DNA of 64,000 nucleotides from the NCBI GenBank assembly GCA_007132975.1, contig SLNO01000024.1:16258-80257 (forward strand), given 5' to 3'. The position numbers were made by a program, and so were the translations under genes. The notes under the pieces are model-generated. The model saw only the letters and a list, made by a program, of their open reading frames with translations. It was not told where the DNA came from and did no database searches. This DNA is from Balneolales bacterium. GTDB taxonomy: Bacteria > Bacteroidota > Rhodothermia > Balneolales > Natronogracilivirgulaceae. Of this stretch, positions 42,128-51,254 are shown piece by piece (position 1 is the stretch's first letter; each line of letters begins with the position of its first letter).

Positions 42128-43363
42128 ATGAACATCTACGCTGTCATCATACTACTGGCCCTTGCCGTCAACTACCTGTTGAACCTCATCTCAGACCTGC
42201 TGAACCTCAGGGCACTGGAAAGCAAGCCGCCTGAGGAGTTCCGCGACGTGTATGACGAGGAGAAGTACCGCAAAGCTCAGGAGTACACAAGGGTTCGCAC
42301 CCGCTTCGGGCTGCTGACATCCACATTCAGCCTTGTCGTCCTGCTTGTATTCTGGTTCGCGGGCGGTTTCAACTGGGCAGACCAGTTTGTACGAGAGTTC
42401 GGTCACGGAACCATCATTACCGGCCTTCTTTTCGTTGGCATCCTTATCCTGGCCCAGACGATCCTCTCCCTGCCATTTTCCATATACTCCACTTTTGTGA
42501 TTGAAGAGCGCTTCGGCTTCAACAAGACGACACCCGCCACCTTCGTTGCCGACCGTCTCAAAGGGCTGTTGCTCACCATACTGCTTGGCGGACCGCTTCT
42601 GGCCGGTGTCATTGGCATCTTCGAATTTTTCGGCACCGTGGCCTGGCTTTACGCGTGGATTGTGGTGGTGGTGTTCACTCTCTTCGTGCAGTTCATCGCT
42701 CCCACATGGATCATGCCGCTGTTCAACAAATTCACTCTGCTGGAAGACGGCGAGCTCAAACAGGCCATTCTCGGCTATGCCGAAAAGGTCTCCTTTCCGC
42801 TGAGGGGCATCTACAAAATTGACGGTTCCCGGCGCTCCAGCAAATCCAACGCGTTTTTCACAGGTTTCGGCCGAAACAAACGCATCGCCTTGTTCGATAC
42901 GCTGATCGAAAAGCATACGGTTCCCGAACTGGTGGCCGTTCTGGCCCATGAAGTCGGGCACTACAAGAAAAAGCACATCCCCAAGAACATGATCGTCAGC
43001 ATGCTGCACACCGGCGCCATGCTGTTCCTGCTTTCGCTTTTCATTCGCGTACCCGGTCTCCACGAAGCTTTTTTCATGGAGGATATTTCCATTTATGCCG
43101 GACTTGTGTTCTTCGGGCTTCTTTATTCGCCCATTGAAATGGTCCTTTCGGTCGTCATGCAGATGGTGTCTCGCAGGCACGAGTTTGAGGCCGATCGGTT
43201 TGCCGCCGACACCACGGGCGACCCCGAGAGCATGGTCTCCGTGCTGAAGAAACTTTCGGCCGACAATCTGTCCAACCTCACGCCTCACCCATTCCACGTT
43301 TTCCTTCATTATTCGCATCCCCCGGTGCTCCAAAGGATAAAGGCCATCAGGACCGGCCGCTGA
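42128..43363 (+). CDS. M48 family zinc metalloprotease (Ste24-like)
   Basis: This 411-residue integral-membrane endopeptidase has about seven helices. The catalytic zinc motif is HEVGHYKKKH (HExxH) and a third ligand Glu lies in RHEFEADRFAAD. The N-terminal M48_N domain (EEKYRKAQEYTRVRTRFGLL, IEERFGFNKTT) is that of CAAX prenyl protease 1/Ste24. In bacteria such proteins take part in membrane protein quality control. It starts 16 bases after the helicase stop on the same strand, so the two may be cotranscribed. Confidence 0.93.
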   Translation: MNIYAVIILLALAVNYLLNLISDLLNLRALESKPPEEFRDVYDEEKYRKAQEYTRVRTRFGLLTSTFSLVVLLVFWFAGGFNWADQFVREFGHGTIITGLLFVGILILAQTILSLPFSIYSTFVIEERFGFNKTTPATFVADRLKGLLLTILLGGPLLAGVIGIFEFFGTVAWLYAWIVVVVFTLFVQFIAPTWIMPLFNKFTLLEDGELKQAILGYAEKVSFPLRGIYKIDGSRRSSKSNAFFTGFGRNKRIALFDTLIEKHTVPELVAVLAHEVGHYKKKHIPKNMIVSMLHTGAMLFLLSLFIRVPGLHEAFFMEDISIYAGLVFFGLLYSPIEMVLSVVMQMVSRRHEFEADRFAADTTGDPESMVSVLKKLSADNLSNLTPHPFHVFLHYSHPPVLQRIKAIRTGR

Positions 43364-43464
43364 GCGCCGTTCGTCCATACTGCTCTTTTACATGTCCTGG
43401 ACAGGCCTTGTCCGGCATCCTGCATCCGGCATCCTGCCTCCTCACCATAAACTCAGGGACAGCC

Positions 43465-45264
43465 ATGAACATCCACCAATACTTATTTCCTCTCACACTG
43501 ATTGCCATGGTAACTTTAGCATTCCAATCCGGCTGCGACCGCGACGCGTCCAGGCACGACCCCGCCATGCTGGATGCCGGTGTGTGGGCCGACAACGTTC
43601 TTGACGCCATGACCGACCGCCAGAAGATCGGCCAGCTTGTGATGGCCACCACTCCCTGGGAGTCGGGGTTTCCTTTTCCGGAGGATGCGTACGGTCCGCC
43701 AACGCAGCGTCAGACGGACCATATGCGGCAGATGATCACCGAGTACCATGCCGGTTCGGTCATCATCTACAACTGGGGCCGGGCCGAGTCCATGGCGCGG
43801 TTCAACGGTCAGCTGCAGGAGTGGTCCATGGAAAGCAATGCCGGCATCCCGCTTTTCATATCGGCCGATCTGGAGTATGGCCTGGCCCAGCGCATTCCGA
43901 TGGAATCGACCGTTTTCCCGCGCCAGATGGGCATTGCGGCGACCGGCGACCCGCAGGCGGCGTACGAGCAGGGACGCATCACCGCTATTGAGGCGCTCGC
44001 AACCGGTTTCAACTGGAGCTATTCCCCGGTGGCCGACGTGAACGTCAACCCCAGGAACCCGGTGATAGGGGTCCGGTCGTTCGGTGAGCGGTTCACGGTG
44101 GTTTCGGAAATGAGCCGGGCCATGATCCGGGGCAGCCAGGAGCATGGTGTTCTGGCCACTCCGAAACACTTCCCGGGCCACGGCGACACCGGTTTTGACT
44201 CGCACTACGACCTTTCCACGGTTTCCTACGATCTTGAGACGCTCCGGGAGATCCATCTGCCCCCGTTCCAGACCTCATTTGACGCCGGTGCCGACGCGGT
44301 GATGTCGGCACATGTAATCATTGAGGCGATCGACCCGACGGTCCCTGCCACACTGTCGCCGCTTGCCCTGAACGGACTTCTGCGCGAAGAGATGGGTTTT
44401 GACGGGATCATCGTCACCGATGCCATGAGCATGGATGCCATTGACAGCCACTGGGGTGCCGGTGAAGCCGCGGTGATGGCTGTCAAGGCAGGCGCCGACA
44501 TCATTATGGCTACTGGCACGGCCGCACAGCAGGCCGAGACCTTCGAGGCGCTCTACCAGGCCCTGCGCGACGGCGAGATCAGCGAGGAACGCCTGAACCA
44601 GTCGGTGCACCGCATCCTGCGCGTCAAACACAAATACGGCCTGCACCATGGTTTCACCCCGCCGGATCCGGCACGCGCCCTCGAGGTGACCACCGACCCG
44701 GAGCACCGCCGAATTGCCCGTGACATCGCCGCAAGGTCGATCACGCTGGTCCGTAACCGTGAGACCCTGCCTTTCGACCGTGACGAGGAACTCACAACGA
44801 TGGTCGCCGGCGTGGCCTATACCGCTGAACTGGCAGAGCTGGTGCGCCAGGCCGGTGGCGGAGAGGTGATTGTATGGGACTACGGCGACGGTCCTAACGA
44901 CAATGATCCCTCGCCCGAATCCATCCTCGACGCAATCAGGGTAGCCGAAAATGTCGACCGCATCATCCTTTTCACCTACTCATCCAGCGTGCTGCCTGAG
45001 GGACAGGCGCGTCTTGCCGAGGCCCTCTCCATCATGGGCAAGCCCATGGCAGTGGTCGCGATGGGGCTGCCATACGACCTGCAGGAGATGCTCATGGTGC
45101 CGGCCTTCGTTGCCGCCTATTCGCTGGATCGCTGGCCCGACGCCACCCCGACTCCGGTGGTCTGGGATGCCGTCGTGGATATGCTCTTCGGCGAACAGCC
45201 CGGCGGCAAGCTTCCCGTGACGCTGGGCATGGATTATCCGGTTGGACACGGCCTGAGCTACTGA
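43465..45264 (+). CDS. GH3 beta-N-acetylhexosaminidase-like lipoprotein
   Basis: ATG 43465 gives a lipoprotein signal (lipobox FQSGC, Cys ~25) and 599 residues. The TIM barrel carries KHFPGHGDTGFDSHYDL, which contains the Asp-His dyad typical of NagZ-type GH3 enzymes, and the nucleophile Asp in IVTDAMSMDAI. An alpha/beta sandwich domain (residues ~410-590) follows, as in two-domain NagZ proteins. It probably removes terminal N-acetylglucosamine from muropeptides or chitin-like sugars and is anchored in a membrane facing the periplasm or cell surface. The DNA for its last residues (YPVGHGLSY) is imperfectly repeated just after the stop codon. Confidence 0.92.
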   Translation: MNIHQYLFPLTLIAMVTLAFQSGCDRDASRHDPAMLDAGVWADNVLDAMTDRQKIGQLVMATTPWESGFPFPEDAYGPPTQRQTDHMRQMITEYHAGSVIIYNWGRAESMARFNGQLQEWSMESNAGIPLFISADLEYGLAQRIPMESTVFPRQMGIAATGDPQAAYEQGRITAIEALATGFNWSYSPVADVNVNPRNPVIGVRSFGERFTVVSEMSRAMIRGSQEHGVLATPKHFPGHGDTGFDSHYDLSTVSYDLETLREIHLPPFQTSFDAGADAVMSAHVIIEAIDPTVPATLSPLALNGLLREEMGFDGIIVTDAMSMDAIDSHWGAGEAAVMAVKAGADIIMATGTAAQQAETFEALYQALRDGEISEERLNQSVHRILRVKHKYGLHHGFTPPDPARALEVTTDPEHRRIARDIAARSITLVRNRETLPFDRDEELTTMVAGVAYTAELAELVRQAGGGEVIVWDYGDGPNDNDPSPESILDAIRVAENVDRIILFTYSSSVLPEGQARLAEALSIMGKPMAVVAMGLPYDLQEMLMVPAFVAAYSLDRWPDATPTPVVWDAVVDMLFGEQPGGKLPVTLGMDYPVGHGLSY

Positions 45265-45307
45265 ACCGGACTATCCGGTTGGATGTGGCCTGAGCATGTG
45301 AGCAGGA

Positions 45308-45335
45308 CGGGACCCGTTTTTTCCGGCAGGTCCCG
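45308..45335. terminator. Hairpin between GH3 and spmB genes
   Basis: CGGGACC (45308-45314) pairs perfectly with GGTCCCG (45329-45335) around a 14-base loop containing TTTTTT. It lies between convergent genes and may end transcription from both sides. No T tract follows the stem. Confidence 0.3.
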
Positions 45336-45400
45336 CCATCCACCCGTTTGCGGCTTTTCAATTATGATCCACTTCATGCGTATGGCATGGATGCCAGGCG

Positions 45401-45922
45401 CTACCCGAACAGGATCCGGACCACGATCACGGAAGAGATGATGCCTGCAAGGTCGGCGATCAGCCCGGTCTGCACGGCATATTTCACGCGTCGCACGCCG
45501 ATGGCGCCGAAATAGACGGCAATCACGTAGAAGGTGGTTTCGGTGGACCCGAACATGGTGCCCGCCATTTTCACGATCAGCGAATCCTCGCCGTAGGTGG
45601 CGATCATATCCGCCATCACTCCCAGGGACCCGCTGCCCGTAAGCGGCCGGAAGATGGCCATGGGCACCAGCTCCACCGGGAAACCGAGGAAACCGAGCAC
45701 CGGGGCAAGCGCCATCATGAAGAACTCCATGGCGCCGCTTTCGCGGAACATGCCGATGGCAAAAAGGATGGCCACAAGATAAGGGATGATGCGCACGGCA
45801 ATGTGGAAACCTTCCTTGGCGCCGTCGACAAAGACCTCATAAACGTGGACTTTCTTGATTATTCCGTAGAGCGGAATAAGTACGATGATAAGGGGCAGGA
45901 TAAATGCTGCAACGGTTCTCAT
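45401..45922 (-). CDS. spmB: SpmB-like nucleoside recognition (Gate) membrane protein
   Basis: The 173-residue protein has about five hydrophobic segments and the Gate/nucleoside-recognition domain of SpmB: KEGFHIAVRIIPYLVAILFAIG, PVELVPMAIFRPLTGSGSLG and GSTETTFYVIAVYFGAIGVR. SpmB works with SpmA; the pair was named for spore core dehydration in Bacillus but is widespread in non-sporulating bacteria, where its role is unknown. It follows spmA with only a 3-base gap. Confidence 0.88.
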   Translation of the reverse strand: MRTVAAFILPLIIVLIPLYGIIKKVHVYEVFVDGAKEGFHIAVRIIPYLVAILFAIGMFRESGAMEFFMMALAPVLGFLGFPVELVPMAIFRPLTGSGSLGVMADMIATYGEDSLIVKMAGTMFGSTETTFYVIAVYFGAIGVRRVKYAVQTGLIADLAGIISSVIVVRILFG

Positions 45923-45925
45923 GGA

Positions 45926-46867
45926 TCAGTCCTCAATTTTTTGGTCGTCGGGAATATTCTCAATGTGCTCCTCCTCGGGGTGGAACCGCTCGTAGATCTT
46001 GGCGGCGGTGATACCCACGACAAGGGAGATGAAGGTCACGATCAGGATGCTGATCATCAGTTCGTTCACTCCGGTGCCGATCAGCGCCACCAGCGTGGCG
46101 GGCGGGAGCAGCTGGATACTGGCCGTATTGACGGTGAGCAGCATGCACTGGGCGTTGGTGGCTTTATCCTTGCTGGGATTCAGCTTTTGCAGCTCTTCCA
46201 TGGCTTTGATCCCGAGCGGGGTGGCGGCGTTGCCAAGGCCCAGCATGTTGGCGGCCAGGTTAAGGCTGATGACACCGTGGGCGGCATGCCCTTTCGGAAC
46301 ATTGGGGAACAGGAACCGCATGAACGGCTGTACGGCTTTCACCAGAAGGTACATCAGTCCGCTCTGTTCGGCTATTTTCATGAGTCCCAGCCACAAGGCC
46401 ATGATGCCCACCAGCCCGATGGCCAGAGTGACGGCAAACTCGGCCATATTGAATGCCGCCGTGGCAATGGCATTGAGCTTGACGTAGTACACGCCTGGAA
46501 GAACGATATCCGCCCGGCCGCTTGACCGGTCAAAGGCGGCCACCTCCGCAGTGAGCTCCTCCTTGTTGTTCGAGTCCTGGTCCTGGGCAATGTTCAGCCA
46601 CAGCTCCGGCATCTCGTCATCCACCCGGATGATAATTTCAGGATTGTCTTCATAGGGACGCCATGCCGCATCGAACGTCCCCTCATGTCCCTGTATCCGG
46701 AAACGTACGGTCTGCCGCCTGTCCGGATCCCCGTTCTCGGGGAATGTGATTTCAATAGTGTGTTCCTTGCCGTTCTGGTAGGGATCCTGAACCAGGTCCA
46801 TGACGTCCTGGGTCACGGCAAAGACGAGACTGATAATGATCAGCCCGGCCCAAATATAATTTAGCAT
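45926..46867 (-). CDS. spmA: SpmA-like nucleoside recognition (Gate) membrane protein with periplasmic insertion
   Basis: This 313-residue SpmA homologue has the Gate-domain residues PNVPKGHAAHGVISLNLAAN, GLGNAATPLGIKAMEEL and TVNTASIQLLPPATLVAL. Bacillus SpmA is about 196 residues. Here, after the first helix, residues ~25-125 form an extra soluble beta-rich segment (EHTIEITFPENGDPDRRQ, FRIQGHEGTFDAAWRPY and on) before the second helix, probably extracytoplasmic. Otherwise the layout is standard. It is the first gene of a two-gene spmA-spmB unit. Confidence 0.88.
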   Translation of the reverse strand: MLNYIWAGLIIISLVFAVTQDVMDLVQDPYQNGKEHTIEITFPENGDPDRRQTVRFRIQGHEGTFDAAWRPYEDNPEIIIRVDDEMPELWLNIAQDQDSNNKEELTAEVAAFDRSSGRADIVLPGVYYVKLNAIATAAFNMAEFAVTLAIGLVGIMALWLGLMKIAEQSGLMYLLVKAVQPFMRFLFPNVPKGHAAHGVISLNLAANMLGLGNAATPLGIKAMEELQKLNPSKDKATNAQCMLLTVNTASIQLLPPATLVALIGTGVNELMISILIVTFISLVVGITAAKIYERFHPEEEHIENIPDDQKIED

Positions 46868-47095
46868 AGGATTGGTGAGGTTGGTGAAATGGATTCATCA
46901 AAAAAAACGACCGCCCGTGCAAAAAAGCAAACCGAATTGCTATTTTACCGGGCACCGACGATTCGGTCTGGTCCGGACCTGTCCCTGCAGCCTGGTTGCC
47001 GGAGCCACCCGAAGCATCTGTATCCGTAATCCACGTCCGGTGAATGATATAGCCGATCCACCTGTTACACTGGAACGCTTCACGAATCACACAAT

Positions 47096-48508
47096 ATGAG
47101 CAGCACGCCGTCACAAAGCAACAGGAATCCGAAGATGTCCCCGAAAAGCAGTTCCGGGGAGGGATCAATGCATGATCCGCGGGACAATCCTAAAGGGATA
47201 TCGCAGAAAGGGGCAACACCGAAAAAGACAATGCCCAAGGGTGCAGCGCAGAAAGGGGCAACGCCTGAAAGGGGAACGCCCCGGGGTGATAATCATTTGG
47301 ATGGTGGATCGGAGTCCGGCCGCAATCCGGGCCTGCATCCCGAAAGCCGCGCGCTGCACGCCGGATGGCACCCGGACGCGCCGGGCGAACCGCTTGCCCC
47401 CTCATGGGACCCATCCACCGTATTTCGCCATCCCGAACAGGGCCTTTCCGGCGACAGCTGGAGCTACACCCGCCTCGACAACCCCAACCGCTCACAGCTG
47501 GAGCGGACGCTTGCATCCCTCGAAGGCGGTTCCGAAGCGCTCGCTTTCTCCTCCGGCATGGCGGCGGTGCAGGCCGCGTTCCACATCCTGGAACCCGGCG
47601 ACCATGTGCTGCTGCCCGACGATCTCTACCATGGCGTGCGCAACCTCATCACGGATCAATACGCCCGTTGGGGACTCACATTTGATTTTGTGGACATGAC
47701 CCGCCCCGGTGATGTCACTGCGGCGGCCAACCCGAAGACCCGGATGCTCTGGATCGAGACGCCATCCAACCCCATGCTGCGGATCAGCGATATCAGGGCG
47801 CTGTCGAAGCTGGCGGCGGACCGCGGGTGGATATCGGTAGTGGACAGCACATGGACCACGCCGGTGGTCCAGCGTCCGCTGGAGCTCGGAGCCGACCTGG
47901 TGCTCTACTCCACTACCAAGTACCTGGGCGGACACAGCGATGTGCTGGGCGGGGCGCTGGTGGCGCGCGGGGGACAGGATTTCCAACCCATACTTGATCG
48001 CTTGCGCTCGTTGCAGCGGCAGGCCGGTGCGGTTGCCTCCCCGTTTGACTGCTGGCTGATGCTCCGGAGCCTTAAAACGCTGTATGTGCGGGTCCGCAGC
48101 CAGTGCGCGGGAGCGGCGCTCATCGCCGAAAAGCTTGCCGCGCATCCGGCGGTCGAAAAGGTGCATTATCCCGGGCTTGCCGATCATCCGGGCAGCCAGA
48201 TCGCTTCGGAGCAAATGGATCTGCCCGGCGCCATGATCTCCTTCCAGGTCCGGGGCAATGAATACACGGCACTGCGGGTGGTATCTGCATGCTCCCTGGT
48301 CATCCCGGCTACCAGCCTTGGCGGAGTGGAGTCCACCTGGGAACATCGCAAAACCAGTGAATTCGAAGGCACATCCACCCCGGAAAACCTGATCCGCCTG
48401 TCGGTCGGACTCGAACACCCCGACGACCTTTGGCGCGATATCGAGCAGGCGTTGATTGCGGTGGTGCCGAAGCGGGATGAGAATGCCGGTGGTGCCGAAG
48501 CGCGATGA
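47096..48508 (+). CDS. Trans-sulfuration PLP enzyme (cystathionine gamma-synthase/lyase family) with repeat-rich N-terminus
   Basis: The 470-residue protein has the Cys/Met-metabolism PLP-dependent fold from residue ~80: SRALHAGWHPDAP, SSGMAAVQAAFHIL, ETPSNPMLRISD, VVDSTWTTP, and the PLP-binding Lys in LYSTTKYLGGHSDV. It probably makes or cleaves cystathionine or a related thioether; synthase and lyase cannot be told apart safely. The first ~80 residues are a Lys/Gly/Pro-rich extension with repeats (ISQKGATPKK, AAQKGATPER), absent from the family. The C-terminal VPKRDENAGGAEAR is coded by a 28-bp tandem repeat that shifts frame between units. A shorter start at ATG 47168 is possible. Confidence 0.88.
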   Translation: MSSTPSQSNRNPKMSPKSSSGEGSMHDPRDNPKGISQKGATPKKTMPKGAAQKGATPERGTPRGDNHLDGGSESGRNPGLHPESRALHAGWHPDAPGEPLAPSWDPSTVFRHPEQGLSGDSWSYTRLDNPNRSQLERTLASLEGGSEALAFSSGMAAVQAAFHILEPGDHVLLPDDLYHGVRNLITDQYARWGLTFDFVDMTRPGDVTAAANPKTRMLWIETPSNPMLRISDIRALSKLAADRGWISVVDSTWTTPVVQRPLELGADLVLYSTTKYLGGHSDVLGGALVARGGQDFQPILDRLRSLQRQAGAVASPFDCWLMLRSLKTLYVRVRSQCAGAALIAEKLAAHPAVEKVHYPGLADHPGSQIASEQMDLPGAMISFQVRGNEYTALRVVSACSLVIPATSLGGVESTWEHRKTSEFEGTSTPENLIRLSVGLEHPDDLWRDIEQALIAVVPKRDENAGGAEAR

Positions 48509-48560
48509 GAATGCCGGCGGTGCCGAAGCGCGATGAGAATGCCTGCGGTGGCAGCGAATG
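48463..48560. repeat. 28-bp tandem repeat at the end of the PLP-enzyme gene
   Basis: Units starting at 48463, 48491, 48519 and a partial one at 48547 share GGTGCCGAAGCGCGATGAGA. Because 28 is not a multiple of three, each unit shifts the reading frame. The first unit and part of the second code the C-terminus and the stop; the rest is noncoding. Confidence 0.88.
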
Positions 48561-48710
48561 ATAGATGAATGCAAAGGCCAGTGGGCCGGATTGTCCGGGA
48601 GATAGTGAAAATGTGCGGGATTTTGAATAAATTATGCCCGTTTTGATGCTGGGCTCTTTATCTTGATAGATTGGATGCTCAACACCCTATAAACACCTGA
48701 AAAAACAAAG

Positions 48711-50237
48711 ATGGCACGTATTGAAGTCACCATGCCCAAAATGGGCGAATCGATCACGGAAGGAACGGTTGTCGAATGGGCCAAGAAAGTCGGCGACAAA
48801 GTAGAGCAGGACGAAACACTGCTTGAAATAGCCACTGACAAGGTGGACTCCGAAGTTCCTGCGCCTGAAGCCGGTATCCTGGTGGAAATTCTGGTGGATG
48901 AGGGTGAGACCGTTGAGGTCGGCAAACCAATTGCCATTCTTGAAACGGATCCAGATGCCGCTGCCGGGGCTGAGAAGAAGCCGGAAAGCGATGAGAAAAA
49001 GTCTCCTGCCGATGATCGCAGGACCGATGATGACGGGTCCGGTGATGGTGACGTCAACGAGGAGGATCCAGGCAAGGACGCATCTGATGAGAAACAGGCG
49101 GCGGCCGAGGCATCGGATGCTGTTGATGAGAGGAAAGACAAGGAACCAAAGGAACCGAAAAGGGAGCCTGCACAGGATAATGGCCGCGAGGAGCGAAAAG
49201 AACCAGTCGCGGCAGATACTGGCGGTGAGGACGGGGCCGCACCGTCCCAGCGCAAGGGTTCCGACGGACGGTTTTACTCACCGCTCGTGCGCTCCATAGC
49301 TCGTGAGGAAGGGCTCTCGCAAAACGAGCTCGAATCTATTGAAGGCAGTGGAAGCCAGGGACGGATCACCAAGCAGGACGTGCTGGACTATGTCAAATCG
49401 GGCAAGCCGAAATCTGCGCAGAAGGCAGCCGGAGGTGAAACAGGACTGCGCAAGCCCGGGCAGGCGCAGGACGCCGGGAAGATCAGCACATCCTCCATGG
49501 CACCTAAATGGCCGGAGCAAAGCGTGGAGATCATCAAAATGGATCGCATGCGCAAGGTTATTTCCGAGCACATGATCCGTTCCAAGCAGACATCGGCGCA
49601 CGTGACTACTTTCGGCGAGGCCGATGTCACCCGTCTGGTGCAGTATCGCGACAAGCACAAGGATCGCTTCCAGAAAGAAAACGGATTCAAGCTCACATTC
49701 ACCCCGTTTTTTATTGAAGCCACCATCCAGGCCATCCGCGAGTTCCCGCTGATCAACAGCTCGGTCGACGGTGACGAAATCCATTTGAAGCGGGCCATTA
49801 ACTACGGAATAGCCGTGGCTCTCGGTGAGGCAGGTTCTGGAGGGCTCGTTGTGCCCGTTATCAAAAACGCCGGCGAGATGAACCTCCAGGGTATTGCTCG
49901 TCAGACCTACAATCTTGCGGGAAAAGCGCGCAGCAAGCAGCTTTCGCCGGACGATCTGGTCGGAGGAACGTTCACGCTCACCAATTACGGGAGCGTCGGC
50001 AACCTGATGGGCACCCCGATAATCAACCAGCCGCAGGTCGCCATTTTTGGTACCGGCATCATCCAGAAACGTCCTGTTGTCATTGAGGTGGACGGCACCG
50101 ACACCATCGCCATCAGGCATATGGTGTACCTGAGCATGAGTTACGATCACCGTATTATTGATGGCGCCATGGGCGGCGCTTTTGTTCAGAGAGTGAAAGA
50201 ACTCCTGGAAAACTTTGACACAAACCGCTCTCTGTAA
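48711..50237 (+). CDS. 2-oxoacid dehydrogenase E2 component (dihydrolipoyl acyltransferase)
   Basis: The 508-residue E2 forms the core of a 2-oxoacid dehydrogenase complex. It has an N-terminal lipoyl domain (1-80) with the lipoylated Lys44 in EIATDKVDSEVPA. Next come a long Asp/Glu/Lys-rich linker (~82-185), a peripheral-subunit-binding domain (FYSPLVRSIAREEGLSQNEL, then GRITKQDVLDYV) and a catalytic domain with YDHRIIDGAMGGAF (HxxxDG). The GESITEGT start fits either the branched-chain or the 2-oxoglutarate type; E1 and E3 are not adjacent, so the substrate is undecided. The linker is twice the usual length and highly acidic. Confidence 0.92.
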   Translation: MARIEVTMPKMGESITEGTVVEWAKKVGDKVEQDETLLEIATDKVDSEVPAPEAGILVEILVDEGETVEVGKPIAILETDPDAAAGAEKKPESDEKKSPADDRRTDDDGSGDGDVNEEDPGKDASDEKQAAAEASDAVDERKDKEPKEPKREPAQDNGREERKEPVAADTGGEDGAAPSQRKGSDGRFYSPLVRSIAREEGLSQNELESIEGSGSQGRITKQDVLDYVKSGKPKSAQKAAGGETGLRKPGQAQDAGKISTSSMAPKWPEQSVEIIKMDRMRKVISEHMIRSKQTSAHVTTFGEADVTRLVQYRDKHKDRFQKENGFKLTFTPFFIEATIQAIREFPLINSSVDGDEIHLKRAINYGIAVALGEAGSGGLVVPVIKNAGEMNLQGIARQTYNLAGKARSKQLSPDDLVGGTFTLTNYGSVGNLMGTPIINQPQVAIFGTGIIQKRPVVIEVDGTDTIAIRHMVYLSMSYDHRIIDGAMGGAFVQRVKELLENFDTNRSL

Positions 50238-50303
50238 GGGCGGCTTGTACAGCAATCAAGTACGGCTCCACATGCATGGTGCCGCGCCTTTGACCGAATA
50301 CTA

Positions 50304-51254
50304 TTGAGATTAGCACACAATAAAGATGAAGTGCGCCGAATCGTCTCCGACTGGCGCAGACAGGGGATGCGTGTGGCAATGGTGCCGACGATGGGGGCGT
50401 TGCATGAAGGACACCTCTCACTGGTCCGCCAGGCCGGTGAAAACGCCGATCACGTAGTTGTAACCATATTTGTTAATCCCACGCAATTTGGTCCGGGTGA
50501 GGACTATGAAGAATATCCCCGCACCCTTGACACCGATGTGGAACAGTGCCGGCAGACAGGGGTTTCCCTTGTGTTCGCTCCCGGTCTTTCCGAGATGTAC
50601 GGTACGACGGGAACTGAGGCACCGAAGCATTTCATTTCATTTCGTATCAGCAAAATGACAGATCAGCTTTGCGGCCCGTTCCGGCCGGCCCATTTTGAGG
50701 GCGTGCTGCAGGTCGTCAACAAGCTCTTCAATATCGTACAGCCCGATGCTGCCGTTTTCGGGCAGAAAGACATCCAGCAGTGGTTCCTGATCCGGCAAAT
50801 GGCCGGTGAACTGGACATGCCGGTGGAAATCCTGATGGGTCCCACCCGGCGTGAACCCGACGGCCTTGCCCAGAGCAGCCGGAACGTCTACCTGACATCC
50901 GATGAACGAAAAAAAGCCCCAATGCTGTTTGAATCATTGCAGCGGATCCGCTGGCAACTGGAAGGTCAGTGCCATTCCGCGCGATCAACACGAGCCGGCG
51001 AGGCAATCACGGAACCGGGCACCCCGGCAGTGTCCGTCAACCCCGCCATAATTTCAGAAGAAATAAACCGTTTAGATGAAAATGGTTTCCATGTTGAGTA
51101 TTTTTCCCTGGTGACCACACCAGACCTCCAGCCCGCCGATGTCATTGAGCCCGGACGACTCTATGTTATTGCCACAGCGGCCCGGCTCGGAAAAACAAGA
51201 TTGATCGACAACGTACTTTTTACTTTTAAAGACTCGCAGACCCATGATGCTTGA
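50304..51254 (+). CDS. panC: PanC, pantothenate synthetase
   Basis: PanC joins pantoate and beta-alanine with ATP to make pantothenate. The 316-residue protein shows PTMGALHEGHLSLV (HIGH-type ATP motif, residues 28-41), TIFVNPTQFGPGEDYEEYPR, FEGVLQVVNKLFNIVQP, FGQKDIQQW and REPDGLAQSSRN (KMSKS-like region). Residues ~222-247 (GQCHSARSTRAGEAITEPG and on) are a hydrophilic insertion that explains the excess over the usual ~280. The start is TTG 50304. It overlaps panD by 11 bases, so both steps of this pathway arm are coupled. Confidence 0.95.
   Translation: MRLAHNKDEVRRIVSDWRRQGMRVAMVPTMGALHEGHLSLVRQAGENADHVVVTIFVNPTQFGPGEDYEEYPRTLDTDVEQCRQTGVSLVFAPGLSEMYGTTGTEAPKHFISFRISKMTDQLCGPFRPAHFEGVLQVVNKLFNIVQPDAAVFGQKDIQQWFLIRQMAGELDMPVEILMGPTRREPDGLAQSSRNVYLTSDERKKAPMLFESLQRIRWQLEGQCHSARSTRAGEAITEPGTPAVSVNPAIISEEINRLDENGFHVEYFSLVTTPDLQPADVIEPGRLYVIATAARLGKTRLIDNVLFTFKDSQTHDA

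Noticed and set aside
46868..47095. SAM or other riboswitch before the trans-sulfuration gene
   Set aside because: No conserved riboswitch core or terminator pair could be found.
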